Of a stretch of DNA of 6,873 nucleotides, positions 5,738 through 6,873 are shown one piece after another. The first letter of the stretch is position 1. Every line of letters starts with the position of its first letter. Both the position numbers and the translations under genes were made by a program. The stretch is from Candidatus Firestoneibacteriota bacterium. Its GTDB lineage: Bacteria; Oederibacteriota; JAAXVQ01. Under the pieces are notes generated by a model. The model was given only the letters and a program-made list of their open reading frames with translations, did no database searches and was not told where the DNA came from. The stretch covers positions 1 through 6,873 of the forward strand of contig JAAXVQ010000107.1 in assembly GCA_013335425.1 (NCBI GenBank), written 5' to 3'.

Positions 5738-5833
5738 CCCCAAATGCCGAAATGCCCCTGGAACGTTCCCTTCGACTACTTTTCGATTTGATAGAATCTT
5801 TATTTTTTTCTGCCGCTTTGGGAAAAAGTTATT

Positions 5834-5839
5834 TATAAT
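5834..5839 (+). promoter_or_regulatory. predicted -10 element of the PilZ gene
   Basis: A perfect TATAAT lies about 38 bp before the ATG at 5878. No good -35 hexamer is visible at 16-18 bp, so activation by another factor is possible. Confidence 0.35.
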
Positions 5840-5877
5840 CGACTTAACGATATCCAGATCCCCAAGGAGTTCTGCTT

Positions 5878-6246
5878 ATGCCCGACTATGGTGGTGCCCA
5901 CTTTGACCGCCGGCAGTTTCCGCGCCTCGATGCGACGCTGCCCTGCGCGTTTGATATTTCCGAGGAAGCCCTGCCCGCAGGGGTGGCGGCCAACGTGTCC
6001 TTGGGCGGTTTGCTGGTTTATCTGCCTGAACCCGTGTCCGCCGGGCAAGTGTTGAACCTGGCCATGAAGCTTCCCGGCACTCAGGAGGACCGTTTGTTCA
6101 AAGCCCGCGCCGAAGTGGTCTGGGCCCAGAACGGGCAATTTCAGGACGGTTGGTCCTGCCAGGTCGGTCTGCGCTTTTTTGAAATGTCACCGGCTTCTTT
6201 TGAAATCTGGAAGGAATTTCTTTCCACCTGGTTCAAACAGTCCTGA
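5878..6246 (+). CDS. PilZ-domain protein (cyclic di-GMP binding)
   Basis: This is a 122-residue single-domain PilZ protein. The two ligand-contact motifs are intact: RxxxR at Arg12-QFP-Arg16 and (D/N)xSxxG at Asn39-V-Ser41-LG-Gly44. The beta-barrel continues through VSAGQVLNLAMKLP and ARAEVVWAQ to the GLRFFEMS strand and a C-terminal helix. Such proteins bind cyclic di-GMP and act as receptors in motility, adhesion or polysaccharide control; the partner is not visible here. The ATG is preceded by AAGGAG (5864-5869, 8-base spacing), a strong site. The stop TGA (6244-6246) is directly followed by the terminal repeat of the fold-back element. Confidence 0.92.
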   Translation: MPDYGGAHFDRRQFPRLDATLPCAFDISEEALPAGVAANVSLGGLLVYLPEPVSAGQVLNLAMKLPGTQEDRLFKARAEVVWAQNGQFQDGWSCQVGLRFFEMSPASFEIWKEFLSTWFKQS

Positions 6247-6428
6247 CAGGGTGCTGAAAAAGTCTATTGCCTGTCCGGACGAGGAAGCGCTCTTGGGGTC
6301 CGGGTGAGCAAGCGTTGAAGAAATCCTTATCCGCAAAAGGATTTCCGATTCGAGCGAGCCTCTCCGAGGCGAGCGGCTTGCGCACCTGGACTTCAAGAGC
6401 TGATCCACCGGGGTTTTTCATCACCCTG
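6247..6428. mobile_element. 182-bp fold-back/MITE-like element with 15-bp terminal inverted repeats
   Basis: The left end CAGGGTGCTGAAAAA (6247-6261) and the right end TTTTTCATCACCCTG (6414-6428) are inverted repeats matching at 14 of 15 bases. A second, internal pair lies inside: 6289-6313 against 6376-6400 match at 21 of 25 positions. The centre has a small hairpin, AAATCCTT (6321-6328) with AAGGATTT (6337-6344). There is no gene and no visible target duplication. It starts immediately after the PilZ stop and lies between convergent genes. It may be a non-autonomous transposable element or a structured RNA or terminator region. Confidence 0.6.
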
Positions 6429-6445
6429 CCAAGCAACGAAAAAGT

Positions 6446-6873
6446 TCACGCCACCACTTTCAACCCGCCGGGCACGGCTTGAATCAACGCCGGGGTGCGC
6501 CCGACGTATTCGGCATCGGCATGCAGCGGGTGACGCCCCCGTCCGCGCACCAGCAGGGTCCGGCATTGAAACAAGTCCACGTGAAGGTACTTTTCCAAAT
6601 GCCCCCCGCGCAGCGCCCGCAGATACCCGAAAAAATTCCAGAGGTTCTTGCGTTTCATCAAACACACGTCCAAAAGACCGTCGTGCATGTCCGCCCGGCT
6701 GGAGAGGACCATGTCCCCGGCATAATATTTGCCGTTGCCCACAATTAAAAAATACCCGGTTTTAAGTTCCAACTGCTGATCTACCTGCACTACGATCCGG
6801 CGGAAGGGATAAAAAAAATAATTGGCCGCCGCCACCAGGCCGTAAGCCACGGCGCCTAAAACTTTTTTCAACC
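6446..6873 (-). CDS. diacylglycerol/lipid kinase-like protein, C-terminal part (5' end outside window)
   Basis: The frame is open to the window edge, and the visible 141 or so residues are the C-terminal domain of the DAGK/sphingosine-kinase-like family (YegS/DgkB type, about 300 residues in full). The segment GYFLIVGNGKYYAGDM (39-54 of the fragment) followed by ADMHDGLLDVCLM (60-72) is the family's N-G-x-x-x-G-G and D-G-x-L-D region. Near the C-terminus HADAE (117-121) occupies the place of the usual H-x-D-G-E, keeping Asp and Glu but with Ala for Gly. The enzyme would phosphorylate diacylglycerol or a related lipid with ATP at the membrane; the exact lipid is unknown. The nucleotide-binding half is not in view. 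It is convergent with the PilZ gene. Confidence 0.88.
   Translation of the reverse strand, partial: LKKVLGAVAYGLVAAANYFFYPFRRIVVQVDQQLELKTGYFLIVGNGKYYAGDMVLSSRADMHDGLLDVCLMKRKNLWNFFGYLRALRGGHLEKYLHVDLFQCRTLLVRGRGRHPLHADAEYVGRTPALIQAVPGGLKVVA

Noticed and set aside
6267..6482. Open frames on both strands across the fold-back element
   Set aside because: They are low-complexity translations of a palindromic non-coding element without ribosome binding sites or domains.

Overview
The window is a bacterial chromosomal segment with compact genes, Shine-Dalgarno-led starts and a moderately GC-rich base composition. A PilZ (cyclic di-GMP) protein, a cobalamin-domain-type radical SAM enzyme, a HEPN/MNT toxin-antitoxin pair and many short palindromic repeats suggest an environmental, probably Gram-negative and possibly anaerobic bacterium. 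A Desulfobacterota-like lineage would fit, but nothing here fixes the taxonomy.

Layout. (1) Positions 1-795 hold the C-terminal two thirds of an NRAMP-superfamily transporter. Its TM6 motif lacks the Met and His of transition-metal NRAMPs, which points to the NRAMP-related magnesium transporter branch. It is followed after 10 bp by a radical SAM protein (806-2158) whose last residues are encoded by a dispersed palindromic repeat. (2) Positions 2159-2491 are a 333-bp repeat-rich spacer, ending in a promoter covered by a 26-bp perfect-arm palindrome. (3) Positions 2492-4147 hold a DUF4143-type ATPase and a small HNH nuclease-like protein. They are separated by an AT-rich gap with its own inverted repeat and bracketed by members of one GTAGGGGC palindrome family. 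(4) On the minus strand, read from 5604 down to 4268, are mntA (nucleotidyltransferase antitoxin), hepT (HEPN ribonuclease toxin, 8-bp overlap) and a GNAT acetyltransferase. (5) Position 5878 starts a PilZ protein. Its stop codon abuts a 182-bp fold-back element with 15-bp terminal inverted repeats. (6) The window ends in the C-terminal part of a diacylglycerol/lipid kinase-like gene on the minus strand.

The transporter and radical SAM genes look co-transcribed, and mntA-hepT is a self-contained toxin-antitoxin module. The ATPase and HNH genes look like accessory cargo. PilZ and the lipid kinase are convergent, with the fold-back element between them. The least explained items are the repeat family, with conserved ends and variable cores, which has intruded into a coding sequence, and the 182-bp fold-back element.
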